From positions 1 to 64,000 of the forward strand of contig JBCCHJ010000001.1 in NCBI GenBank assembly GCA_039028795.1: 64,000 nt of DNA. Direction: 5' to 3'. The stretch's first letter is position 1, and the number at the start of each line of letters is the position of its first letter. Source of the DNA: Thermohalobaculum sp039028795 (lineage in GTDB: Bacteria > Pseudomonadota > Alphaproteobacteria > Rhodobacterales > Rhodobacteraceae). This document shows, one piece after another, positions 1-7,429 of the stretch. The notes below the pieces were generated by a model, which did not search any database, was not told the origin of the DNA, and saw only the letters and a program-made list of their open reading frames with translations. Position numbers and translations under genes: made by a program.

Positions 1-235
1 CAGCAGCCCATCTGCCTCCAGTTTATTGGCCAGGGATTTGCCGACACCCCAGATCGATCTGACAGGCCGGTCAGCCAAAAAGTCTTCAGCTTCCGCCTCG
101 GACCTGGACAAACCGCGGGGGCTTTCGGTGATCGGCCGGGCGGAAGCTGAAGACTTTTTGGCTGACCGGCCTGTCAGATCGATCTGGGGTGTCGGCAAAT
201 CCCTGGCCAATAAACTGGAGGCAGATGGGCTGCTG
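1..235. repeat. Perfect 97-bp inverted repeat (fold-back) at window edge
   Basis: Bases 1-97 are the exact reverse complement of bases 139-235, with a 41-base spacer (98-138). The right arm is ordinary coding DNA of the DinB gene. The left arm is the same DNA in antisense, and DinB similarity begins exactly where the left arm ends, at base 98. A perfect repeat this long inside a conserved gene, placed at the very edge of the sequence, is most simply a chimeric fold-back from library amplification or assembly. A real palindromic rearrangement is less likely. Confidence 0.95.
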
Positions 236-790
236 ACCAATGCCGATCTGCGCCGTCAGACGCCCGAGGATCTGATGCGCCGCTATGGCCAGATCGGCAA
301 GCGGCTTTACGATTTGTCCTTTGGACGGGACGCAAGGTTCGTCGACTCCGGCGGCGGGGCAAAGTCCATTTCGTCTGAGACGACCTTCGAGGAAGATCTC
401 GACGATGTCGATCTGCTGGCCGGGCATCTCTGGCGGCTGGCGGTTAGAACCTCTGACCGCGCCAAAGCCAAAGACATCGCCGGCGGCACTGTGGTCCTGA
501 AACTGACAACAGCGCAGTTTCGCAGGCTGACCAGACAGGTGGCGTTGAACCCGGCTTCGAATCTGGCCGATACGATCTATTCCGCGGCAGAGCCGTTGTT
601 GGAGCGATCGATCCCAGACGGGCCGTTCCGTCTGATTGGAATTGGACTGACCAATCTGATGCAGGCGACTGATGAAGAATCGGTTGGACTTTTTGATGAT
701 CCGTCGCGGGCTAAGGTTGAAAAAGCCACCGATCAGATTCGCGAAAAATTCGGCAAGAACGCCATCGTTCGGGGCCGCGCCCTGCGATAA
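26..790 (+). CDS. dinB: DNA polymerase IV (DinB), C-terminal part, 5' end replaced
   Basis: This is the C-terminal portion of a Y-family translesion DNA polymerase. From residue 25 (base 98) onward it matches DinB: the SDLDKPRG stretch at the end of the palm, then the thumb with its helix-hairpin-helix (SIWGVGKSLANKLEADG, about residues 52-68), then the little-finger domain to about residue 240. The catalytic palm and fingers are absent, because the sequence before base 98 is an inverted copy of bases 139-235. The first 24 residues are therefore antisense translation, and the ATG at 26 is not the true start. The intact gene would encode roughly 400 residues or more. Treat this entry as partial at its 5' end. 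Confidence 0.85.
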   Translation: MARDLPTPQIDLTGRSAKKSSASASDLDKPRGLSVIGRAEAEDFLADRPVRSIWGVGKSLANKLEADGLLTNADLRRQTPEDLMRRYGQIGKRLYDLSFGRDARFVDSGGGAKSISSETTFEEDLDDVDLLAGHLWRLAVRTSDRAKAKDIAGGTVVLKLTTAQFRRLTRQVALNPASNLADTIYSAAEPLLERSIPDGPFRLIGIGLTNLMQATDEESVGLFDDPSRAKVEKATDQIREKFGKNAIVRGRALR

Positions 791-1116
791 CGGAATTGCC
801 GGAGGTTAAGCTTCTGGGGCAAATCGATCATGCTGGCCCCGCGAGGGCGTAAAATCCGACGCAAAGGTATTTTCAGACTGTCCGAGGGACGGAATCTGCT
901 GTTGCTTGGCCTAGGCTGCAGATGACCGAACGTAAGGTGCAATTTGCAATGCGGTGTGTTGCAATGCATCACTTTCATGTTGCGCTGCACGCGCACATAT
1001 TGTGCCGTATTGGGCGTTCTCGGCAAATATGGTGGCTGTTACGTTACGAAACCGAAAAAATCCGAAAAAATTGTGCGGCGCACACTTGCAAATTTTGCGG
1101 CGCAATATATAGTTTT

Positions 1117-1199
1117 TGTCAGTGATACTTTGTATCGCTCGCCCTTCTCGGGCGTTTCCTCCCTTAGACTTGGGCCGCGGTGACGCGGCCTTTTTTTTT
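1117..1199 (+). ncRNA. Putative trans-acting small RNA with anti-SD-like CCUCCC segment
   Basis: A 460-base gap between dinB and the next gene, which is on the other strand, ends in a strong plus-strand intrinsic terminator with no ORF worth calling in front of it. Just upstream is a small hairpin (CGCCC 1140-1144 with GGGCG 1150-1154), followed by single-stranded UUUCCUCCC. A TATATA box at 1106-1111 would place a start near 1117 and give a transcript of about 80 nt. The layout recalls alphaproteobacterial CCUCC-motif small RNAs that pair with Shine-Dalgarno regions. The family assignment is inference and the 5' end is a guess. Confidence 0.45.
1173..1199 (+). terminator. Rho-independent terminator
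   Basis: The stem GGCCGCG (1173-1179) pairs perfectly with CGCGGCC (1184-1190) around a four-base loop, followed directly by nine T residues (1191-1199). It acts on plus-strand transcription. It lies too far from the dinB stop at 790 to be an obvious terminator for that gene, so it probably ends the small RNA. Confidence 0.85.
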
Positions 1200-1251
1200 G
1201 GCGCGATTCGGCGGCGTTTGCGCGCCAAAACGCAATGCATTTGCGGTGAGG

Positions 1252-2115
1252 TTATTCTGCGGCGACGGCGATTGGCCGAGGATTGATGCCCGTCAATTGA
1301 CGTGTGACATCCATCAGGCGATTCCGGACTGAGTCGAAATTACCCGACGCGGCGATGTTGGATTGATCCAAGTAAAGCCCACGGTCGATTTCGATCTGCA
1401 CTGCGTGCAGGCCGCGGGCGGGCCGCCCGTACCGCTGAATGATATAGCCGCCCGCAAATGGAGCGTTCCGCGCCACCAGAAATCCTGCTGATTCGAATGC
1501 CTCTTGCGTCGCCTGAGTGATTTCCCGGGCGGCTGATGCGCCGAACCGATCCCCCAGGACGATGTCCGGTAGTTGCCCGCGGACACGTGGTGCGGCACGC
1601 AGGGCTTCGGATGGCATCGAGTGGCAATCGAAGAGAATCGCATGACCAAACGTGTGCTGGGCGCGCTTCAGCAGAAAATCCAGCCGGGCGTGATATGGCG
1701 TGTGGACGGATTGGATCCTCTGCTCGGCCTCGGCCAGGCTGATTTTGCCGTCGTAGATCGGTGTCCCTTCAGAAACAATCCGTGGGACAACGCCCAGCCC
1801 TGCAGCAATCCGCTGATTGATGCCCGAGGTCCGTGCACCGTCGATCAGGGCGGGGTCCAGTTCATGCGGGCCGCGGTTCAGGTCAACCCAGGCCCGCGGC
1901 GCAGTCGCGCAGAGCAGCGGCGCGCCGAATTCCGGTGCCGAATGGAACAGCTCGTCAACCAGCGCGTCCTCAGACGCGCGCAGGCGAACGGGGTCCAGAC
2001 GTGACCGGTTCTGTAACGCTGCGGGATAGTCACGACCACTATGAGGCGAATCAAAGACCGCAGCCGATGTGAGCTGCACCGGTTCGCTGAGGCGGTATGG
2101 GACCTGTTCATCCAT
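1252..2115 (-). CDS. N-formylglutamate amidohydrolase family protein
   Basis: A 287-residue protein of the N-formylglutamate amidohydrolase (HutG-type) family. These are cytoplasmic zinc hydrolases that release formate from N-formyl amino acids, as in the last step of one histidine degradation route. Family marks are FDSPHSGRDYP at about residues 21-31, VDLNR at 77-81, FDCHSMPS at 162-169 with a probable metal-binding His, and GGYIIQRYG near 220. No other hut genes are in view, so histidine as substrate is unproven. The gene is monocistronic, between a small RNA locus and tRNA-Val. Confidence 0.85.
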   Translation of the reverse strand: MDEQVPYRLSEPVQLTSAAVFDSPHSGRDYPAALQNRSRLDPVRLRASEDALVDELFHSAPEFGAPLLCATAPRAWVDLNRGPHELDPALIDGARTSGINQRIAAGLGVVPRIVSEGTPIYDGKISLAEAEQRIQSVHTPYHARLDFLLKRAQHTFGHAILFDCHSMPSEALRAAPRVRGQLPDIVLGDRFGASAAREITQATQEAFESAGFLVARNAPFAGGYIIQRYGRPARGLHAVQIEIDRGLYLDQSNIAASGNFDSVRNRLMDVTRQLTGINPRPIAVAAE

Positions 2116-2224
2116 TGGGGTGAGTTTAGTAACTTCGTCCGAGTTTGCACGTGGTTTTCTGCCGAAATGAAAACTCTTGCGCCGGACAAAGCGCGGCCTT
2201 ATAGCCTCTCCACCCCGACGGGCA

Positions 2225-2299
2225 GGGCGCGTAGCTCAGTGGGAGAGCACCTCGTTGACATCGAGGGGGTCGCTGGTTCAATCCCAGCCGCGCCCACCA
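2225..2299 (+). tRNA. tRNA-Val(GAC)
   Basis: A full cloverleaf is readable. The acceptor stem pairs GGGCGCG (2225-2231) with CGCGCCC (2289-2295), the discriminator is A2296, and CCA is encoded at 2297-2299. The D arm is GCTC...GAGC, the anticodon loop TTGACAT carries GAC at 2257-2259, and the T arm contains GGTTCAATCC. GAC reads valine codons. Confidence 0.95.
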
Positions 2300-2492
2300 T
2301 ATTTTTCAATGACTTAGCCGTCATTTACGTGGGGCCCGCTGGTTTATATAAACCAGTATAGGTCCGGAATGCTGATTTGAGGCCGTCCATGACCGCCGAT
2401 CAGAAAGACCCATGCCGGGGCAGGCATTTCTCAGAAACGGCGAGAACGTTGACCTTCCCTCAGGCCGATGTACAGTTCCGGCTGCAGGGACC

Positions 2493-2858
2493 TTACTGAA
2501 AAATCCTCACGCACTCGGTGATCAAAACACCGTTCAGTGTCTGTGCCGTTTCGTACACAGTGATCTGGATCGTTTCCGAACCAAGGGCGTTTTCTGGGTC
2601 GCTGCCCATCGCCCTTTCGATCTTATCTTTGCACTCCTCGGCAAAGCCATCCGTCTCGATGACCAAGGGTTCATTATGTGCCTTCAAATAGATCTCCAAG
2701 GGGACCGGGTCCTCGACTTCGAAGCTTCCAATCACAACCCTCTCAACGATTGATGCAGGAATTCTATATTCAGAGAATTTTTGAAAACTGGGATTCGAAA
2801 TGGCCAAAGACGGAACCAGGACAAATTGAAGTGCGATCAAAGCTTTATAAAGTTTCAT
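2493..2858 (-). CDS. Small secreted hypothetical protein
   Basis: A 121-residue protein of unknown function. I chose the internal ATG at 2858, not the longer frame to 2972, because AGGAG sits at the right distance upstream and the protein then begins with a normal Sec signal peptide (MKLYKALIALQFVLVPSLA, cleavage near residue 20). The mature part has two cysteines, one in the mid-region (EECKD) and one near the C-terminus (ITECVR), that could form a disulfide in the periplasm. No motif of a known family was recognised. Confidence 0.6.
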   Translation of the reverse strand: MKLYKALIALQFVLVPSLAISNPSFQKFSEYRIPASIVERVVIGSFEVEDPVPLEIYLKAHNEPLVIETDGFAEECKDKIERAMGSDPENALGSETIQITVYETAQTLNGVLITECVRIFQ

Positions 2859-2968
2859 AAATACTCTCCTATCGGTGTCGTTTGGTAACTTCCAGATCAG
2901 ATCATCCGGCCTGCGAAGATCGAACTGTGTTTGTTTCTCGATAAGTTGGCAAATCGTACTTCTTTGCC

Positions 2969-3445
2969 TCATACCCGGCTCAGCAGCAAGCTGGTCTGGC
3001 TGTTCAAAACACCTGGGATCTCGCGAATTCGACGCAGTACGCCGTCAATGTCAGCGAGGGCGGCGGCCTCGATTTCCGCCACCAGGTCCCAGGACCCGTT
3101 CGTTGCGTAAAGCGCGGTGATCTCTGGCACAGCATGCAGAGCACGGATGACGGAACGCGACATCGATCCCTGCAATTCGATCATTGTTACGGCACGGACC
3201 TGATCCTGGAAGTTTTCGTTTGTGTCGATGGTGAACCGCGTGATCACCCCGCTTGAAATCAAGCCATCCAAGCGTTGCTTCACGGTGGTTCGCGATGCGC
3301 CAATCGTTTGGGCGAGTTCGGTCACCGAGGCGCGACTGTTAATCCGGAGCGCGTTCAGGATGCGGCGATCCGTCGGTGTCAGATTCGATGTTTCTCTGTC
3401 CATATTGCGCGTTTTATTGACCAGATTGATCATAGAACTACGCAT
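2969..3445 (-). CDS. Lrp/AsnC family transcriptional regulator
   Basis: A 158-residue feast/famine regulator. An N-terminal winged helix-turn-helix (SVTELAQTIGASRTTVKQRL, about residues 39-58) is followed by an alpha-beta RAM-type ligand-binding domain with the usual GSWDLVAEIE core. A shorter start at the ATG at 3403 (MDRETSNLTPTDRRIL) matches the usual Lrp N-terminus and is equally possible. No clear ribosome-binding site decides between them. It is transcribed divergently from arginase across an 81-bp gap, the usual position of an Lrp protein that controls its neighbour with arginine or ornithine as effector. That role is inferred. Confidence 0.9.
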   Translation of the reverse strand: MRSSMINLVNKTRNMDRETSNLTPTDRRILNALRINSRASVTELAQTIGASRTTVKQRLDGLISSGVITRFTIDTNENFQDQVRAVTMIELQGSMSRSVIRALHAVPEITALYATNGSWDLVAEIEAAALADIDGVLRRIREIPGVLNSQTSLLLSRV

Positions 3446-3526
3446 TTCGACCAGTTTGGCAACTGCTCAAGGGCAATGGGGTCTGCCAATTTATCTTCCG
3501 TCGCGAGTAAAAGACGGATCTAAGCA

Positions 3527-4450
3527 ATGCCCTCTTGCCAAATCATTGGCGCACCCGTGCAATCCGGGGCCAGTCAAGACGGATGCCTGATGGGGCCTGC
3601 CAGTTTCCGGACCGCAGGTCTGGTCGCCGCCCTGGAAGGGCAGGGGTTCGACGTCCACGATTTCGGCGATGTGCGCCCGGACCCGACGGAGCAGCGGACG
3701 CATCCCAATACCAGTCTGCGCAACCTGACCGAGATCGCGGGGTGGATCGAAACCCTTGGACGGCACGCCTACGACGCGGCAACTCAAAGCGATGTGCCTG
3801 TCTTTCTGGGCGGCGATCATTCGTTGTCTGCGGGGACGGTGCCCGCGGTAGCCAAGCGCGCGGCCGAGGCGGGTAAATCGCTCTTTGTTCTCTGGCTCGA
3901 TGCCCATCCGGATATTCATACGCTGGACACCACAACCAGCGGCAACCTTCATGGGACGCCGGTGGCCTATTTTACTGGGATGAAAGGGTTCGACGCGTAT
4001 CCCCCGCTGATGGCGTCTGTCGATCCGGCCAATGTGATGATGATGGGCCTGCGGTCCGTCGACCCGGACGAGGTGCGGATAATCGCAGACTCGGCCATTC
4101 ATGCCGTCGACATGCGCGCCATTGACGAACACGGCGTCGCCGCGCCCTTGCGGGACTTTCTGCGCCGGGTCGAGGCCGCAGATGGCCATCTGCATGTCAG
4201 CCTGGACGTTGACTTTCTGGACCCGACCATCGCGCCTGCTGTCGGCACCACGGTGCCCGGGGGCGCAACGTTCCGCGAGGCGCATCTGATCATGGAGATC
4301 CTGCACGACTCGGGCCGTGTGACGTCTTTGGATCTGGTCGAATTGAACCCGTTTCTGGACGAACGCGGCCGGACGGCACAGTTGATGATCGACCTGGTCT
4401 CCAGCCTCTTTGGCCGCCGTATTCTCGACCGGCTGACCCGGAAATTCTGA
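3527..4450 (+). CDS. rocF: Arginase
   Basis: Arginase hydrolyses L-arginine to L-ornithine and urea. The 307-residue length is normal. The binuclear manganese ligands are visible in GGDHS (95-99), DAHPDIHT (125-132) and SLDVDFLDP (225-233), and the C-terminal segment SLDLVELNPFLDERGRTA is typical of bacterial arginases. It heads a tight run with ctlX (2-base gap) and ornithine cyclodeaminase (3-base gap), so arginine and citrulline nitrogen both flow to ornithine and then proline. The divergent Lrp-type gene is the likely regulator. Confidence 0.95.
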   Translation: MPSCQIIGAPVQSGASQDGCLMGPASFRTAGLVAALEGQGFDVHDFGDVRPDPTEQRTHPNTSLRNLTEIAGWIETLGRHAYDAATQSDVPVFLGGDHSLSAGTVPAVAKRAAEAGKSLFVLWLDAHPDIHTLDTTTSGNLHGTPVAYFTGMKGFDAYPPLMASVDPANVMMMGLRSVDPDEVRIIADSAIHAVDMRAIDEHGVAAPLRDFLRRVEAADGHLHVSLDVDFLDPTIAPAVGTTVPGGATFREAHLIMEILHDSGRVTSLDLVELNPFLDERGRTAQLMIDLVSSLFGRRILDRLTRKF

Positions 4451-4452
4451 CC

Positions 4453-5385
4453 ATGATGCTGTCTCAGCAAGCGCCCTCTGCCGTCATCATGATCCGGCCG
4501 CACAAGTTCCGGTCGAACCCTGAAACGGCGGCGGACAATGCCTTCCAGGCCAGCGATGTCGGCAACAGCGCTGCGCTGGCCCTGAACGAATTCGATCGCT
4601 CGGTTGCGACCTTGCGCGAGGCCGGTGTCACCGTCCATGTTTTTGACGATGACGGCGCCCTCGACACACCGGACAGCGTCTTTCCAAACAACTGGATATC
4701 CACCCATGCGGGCGGACACATCGCGATTTTCCCTATGGCAGCGGAAAACCGGCGGCGCGAGCGGCGCTGGGATATTGTCGACTTCCTGAAGCGCGCCTAC
4801 CGGGTGCAGGACGTGATCGACTATTCCGGGTTGGAGCACGATGATCTGGCGCTTGAAGGCACCGGTGCCATGGTCCTCGACCATATCGGTCGGGTGGCTT
4901 ATGTCGCCCGCTCGAACCGCGCGGACCCGGTTCTTTTGGAGCGGTTCTGCACCCATTTCAATTTCGAACCGATGGCCTTCGACGCCTATGATGCGGGCGG
5001 CACCGCCGTCTATCATACCAATGTTATGATGGCGATTGGCACCGATTACGCGCTGATCGCCGACGGTATGATCACGGATCAGGCCCGCCGCCAAGAGGTG
5101 ATGGCGCGGCTGGCCGAAGGTGGGCGCGATGTCGTCTCGCTCAGCCATTACCAGATCGCCGATTTTGCGGGAAATGCCATTGAACTGATGGGCACCGGTG
5201 GGCAACGTCTGCTGGCCCTGTCGGCCCGGGCGCTTGGCACGTTGACCGGCCTGCAAAGGGCGGTCATCGAAAAATCCGCCCGGCTGTTGCCGCTGGAGAT
5301 CCCCACCATCGAAACCGCAGGTGGATCGGTCCGCTGCACCATGGCGGGCATTCACCTTTCCCCCCGACCTAAAGCAAAGGCGTAA
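4453..5385 (+). CDS. ctlX: Citrulline utilization hydrolase, CtlX type
   Basis: A 310-residue member of the guanidino-group modifying superfamily (amidinotransferase/arginine deiminase fold). CtlX proteins hydrolyse citrulline to ornithine, CO2 and ammonia. Visible marks are TPDSVFPNNW (72-81), LEGTGAMVLDH (134-144) with the acidic active-site residue, YHTNVMM (187-193) with the general His, and GGSVRCTMAGIHL near the C-terminus, carrying the nucleophilic Cys. Its place between arginase and ornithine cyclodeaminase fits an ornithine-forming role. A plain arginine deiminase is less likely because the protein is about 100 residues shorter than that family. Confidence 0.88.
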   Translation: MMLSQQAPSAVIMIRPHKFRSNPETAADNAFQASDVGNSAALALNEFDRSVATLREAGVTVHVFDDDGALDTPDSVFPNNWISTHAGGHIAIFPMAAENRRRERRWDIVDFLKRAYRVQDVIDYSGLEHDDLALEGTGAMVLDHIGRVAYVARSNRADPVLLERFCTHFNFEPMAFDAYDAGGTAVYHTNVMMAIGTDYALIADGMITDQARRQEVMARLAEGGRDVVSLSHYQIADFAGNAIELMGTGGQRLLALSARALGTLTGLQRAVIEKSARLLPLEIPTIETAGGSVRCTMAGIHLSPRPKAKA

Positions 5386-5388
5386 CCC

Positions 5389-6462
5389 ATGCCGGTTCAC
5401 CAGAATCCCCTGCCGTCAGCTTTGGCTTATGTGCCCTTCGTCTCCGTCGACAACATGATGCGTTTGGTCAACACGATCGGCATTGAAGAGGTGTTGCGCG
5501 GCCTGGCCGACTATATCGAAGCGGACTTCCGTCGATGGCCCGAGTTCGACAAGACACCGCGTGTCGCGGCCCATTCATCGGACGGTGTGATCGAGCTGAT
5601 GCCGGCGGCTGACAAAGAGCGCTACGGCTTCAAGTACGTGAACGGCCACCCGAAGAACATGGCCGAAGGCTATCAGACGGTTACCGCCTTCGGTGTCTTG
5701 GCGGATGTCGGCACGGGATACCCGGTTCTGCTTACCGAGATGACGGTGCTGACGGCACTGCGCACGGCGGCGACCTCGGCCCTGGTGGCCAAACACCTCG
5801 CGCCCAAGAGTGCAAAGACCATGGCGATGATCGGCAATGGTGCGCAGTGCGAATTCCAAGCCCTGGCCTTCAAGACGCTCTGTGGGATCGAGGAGGTGCG
5901 TCTTTACGATGTTGATCCCGCAGCCACGGAAAAGGCCGGGCGCAATCTAGAGGCAACAGGTCTGCGGGTCAGTAAATGCAGCTCAGGTGAAGATGCCGTT
6001 CAGGGCGCCGAGGTCATCACGACCTGCACGGCGGACAAACAATACGCGACGATCCTGACGGACAACATGGTTGGCAGCGGCATCCACATCAACGCGATCG
6101 GTGGGGACTGCCCCGGCAAGACAGAGCTGCACAAAGACATCCTGCTACGGTCAGACATTTTTGTGGAATACCCGCCGCAAACGCGTATCGAAGGGGAGAT
6201 CCAGCAATTGGCTGAAGACCATCCCGTTACCGAGATGTGGCAGGTAATGTTGGGGCAAGCCCAAGGCCGGACATCGCCCGAGCAGATTACGCTTTTCGAT
6301 AGCGTCGGCTTCGCCATCGAGGATTTTTCAGCCCTGCGTTTCATCCGCGACAAGATCGATGAGTTTGCATTCTATCAGCCGCTGGACATGCTGGCCGATC
6401 CTGATGACCCTCGGGATTTGTTCGGCATGCTGAACCGCCGGACTGTCGGGGCCGCTGCCTAG
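5389..6462 (+). CDS. ocd: Ornithine cyclodeaminase
   Basis: This enzyme converts L-ornithine to L-proline and ammonia with NAD as internal redox cofactor. The 357-residue protein shows the family's LTALRTAATSALVAKHLAP segment (about 121-139), a Rossmann motif MIGNGAQCEFQALAF (147-161), and the substrate-side stretch NAIGGDCPGKTEL. It is the last of three closely packed genes that turn arginine and citrulline into proline. Confidence 0.93.
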   Translation: MPVHQNPLPSALAYVPFVSVDNMMRLVNTIGIEEVLRGLADYIEADFRRWPEFDKTPRVAAHSSDGVIELMPAADKERYGFKYVNGHPKNMAEGYQTVTAFGVLADVGTGYPVLLTEMTVLTALRTAATSALVAKHLAPKSAKTMAMIGNGAQCEFQALAFKTLCGIEEVRLYDVDPAATEKAGRNLEATGLRVSKCSSGEDAVQGAEVITTCTADKQYATILTDNMVGSGIHINAIGGDCPGKTELHKDILLRSDIFVEYPPQTRIEGEIQQLAEDHPVTEMWQVMLGQAQGRTSPEQITLFDSVGFAIEDFSALRFIRDKIDEFAFYQPLDMLADPDDPRDLFGMLNRRTVGAAA

Positions 6463-6616
6463 ATGCAGCCGGGTCTGAGGACCTGGTCTAGACGTTCGAG
6501 CTATGCGTAGACCGTGTCTTCAGAACCGGCGGGCCCATAGCAATCGGACAACCCCAGTTGCCAGTCCTCTTACGCTGTGCAATCTGGTTTCAATGGAATC
6601 TGACAGGGAGAGAACA

Positions 6617-7357
6617 ATGTCAAAAATCAAGGTCCTAATCGGGGCATTGGCACTATCGGCCGTGGCGGGTGCTGCACTGGCCGATGGCCATGCGGTTCGT
6701 ATGGGCACGGAAGGTGCTTATCCTCCGTACAACTTCATCAATGACAAGGGTGAGATCGACGGTTTCGAACGCGACCTGGGTGATAAGCTGTGCGCTATTG
6801 CCGAACTGGAATGCACTTGGGTCAAGAACGACTGGGACTCGATTATTCCGAACCTGGTTTCAGGCAACTATGACGTCATCATTGCCGGCATGTCCGCAAC
6901 CGCCGAGCGTGACAAGGTCATAGACTTCACCGCGCCTTACATCCCGCCATCTCCGTCGGCCTATATGGCCCTGGCAGGCGGGACGCCTGATTTGGCAGGC
7001 GGTGTGATTGCAGCACAGGTCAACACGATCCAGTCGGGCTATGTCGCGGCTTCTGGTGCGACGCTGGTCGAGTTCGCAACGCCGGATGAAACCATCGCCG
7101 CGGTCAAGAACGGCGAAGCAGATGCTGTTTTTGCGGACAAGGATTACCTGGCGCCGATCGTTAAAGAATCTGGCGGCGAGCTTGCCTTTACCGGTGAAGA
7201 TGTCTCCATCGGTGGCGGCACCGCCCTTGGTATTCGCGAAAGCGATGGTCCGCTGAAATCGAAACTGACCAAAGCGATCAATCAGCTGAAGTACAATGGT
7301 GAGCTGAACGATTTGATCCGGAAATGGTTCCCGGACAATCCGCCGATTTGGCAATAG
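6617..7357 (+). CDS. Polar amino-acid ABC transporter substrate-binding protein
   Basis: A 247-residue periplasmic binding protein of the HisJ/ArgT family (SBP_bac_3). The ATG at 6617 is preferred over the in-frame ATG at 6503, because AGGGAGA lies just upstream and the product then starts with a signal peptide cut after LADG (about residue 22). Typical marks are GTEGAYPPYNF near the mature N-terminus, GFERDLGDKLC, and IIAGMSATAERDKVIDFTAPY. The catabolic genes upstream point to arginine, ornithine or citrulline as ligand. Two permeases of the same transporter class lie about 7-9 kb away on the other strand, and no ATPase subunit is in the window. Confidence 0.9.
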   Translation: MSKIKVLIGALALSAVAGAALADGHAVRMGTEGAYPPYNFINDKGEIDGFERDLGDKLCAIAELECTWVKNDWDSIIPNLVSGNYDVIIAGMSATAERDKVIDFTAPYIPPSPSAYMALAGGTPDLAGGVIAAQVNTIQSGYVAASGATLVEFATPDETIAAVKNGEADAVFADKDYLAPIVKESGGELAFTGEDVSIGGGTALGIRESDGPLKSKLTKAINQLKYNGELNDLIRKWFPDNPPIWQ

Positions 7358-7376
7358 GCCTCAAACCATCGAAAAA

Positions 7377-7402
7377 GGGCGGGCGCTTCTGCGCCCGCCC
7401 TT
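7377..7402. terminator. Bidirectional intrinsic terminator
   Basis: A perfect 10-bp stem, GGGCGGGCGC (7377-7386) with GCGCCCGCCC (7391-7400), has a TTCT loop. It is preceded by AAAAA and followed by TTAT. On the minus strand the A run becomes a U tract, so it should end both the binding-protein transcript and the convergent VCBS-like gene. Confidence 0.85.
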
Positions 7403-7429
7403 ATCCATTTCAAGCCCCGCTGGGGCAGA

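Larger units (their letters stand above)
791..1251. other. Intergenic region, AT-rich, with repeated TTGCAATG-like motifs
   Basis: There is no convincing coding sequence here. The stretch 930-1110 is AT-richer than its surroundings and carries repeated TTGCAA/TTGCAATG words near 941, 958 and 1086. It also carries the putative small RNA and its terminator. The TTGCAA words resemble operators of XRE-family short-chain acyl-CoA regulators in this order, but that match is weak. A second hairpin (TTGGCGCG 1198-1205 with CGCGCCAA 1221-1228) follows the terminator. Confidence 0.4.

Noticed and set aside
1198..1228. Second hairpin after the small RNA terminator, considered as terminator for the hutG-like gene
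   Set aside because: On the minus strand it is followed by A residues, not a U tract, so it does not fit an intrinsic terminator.
4099..5400. 433-codon minus-strand ORF opposite arginase and ctlX
   Set aside because: It is the antisense shadow of two well-supported enzymes; its translation has no family features.
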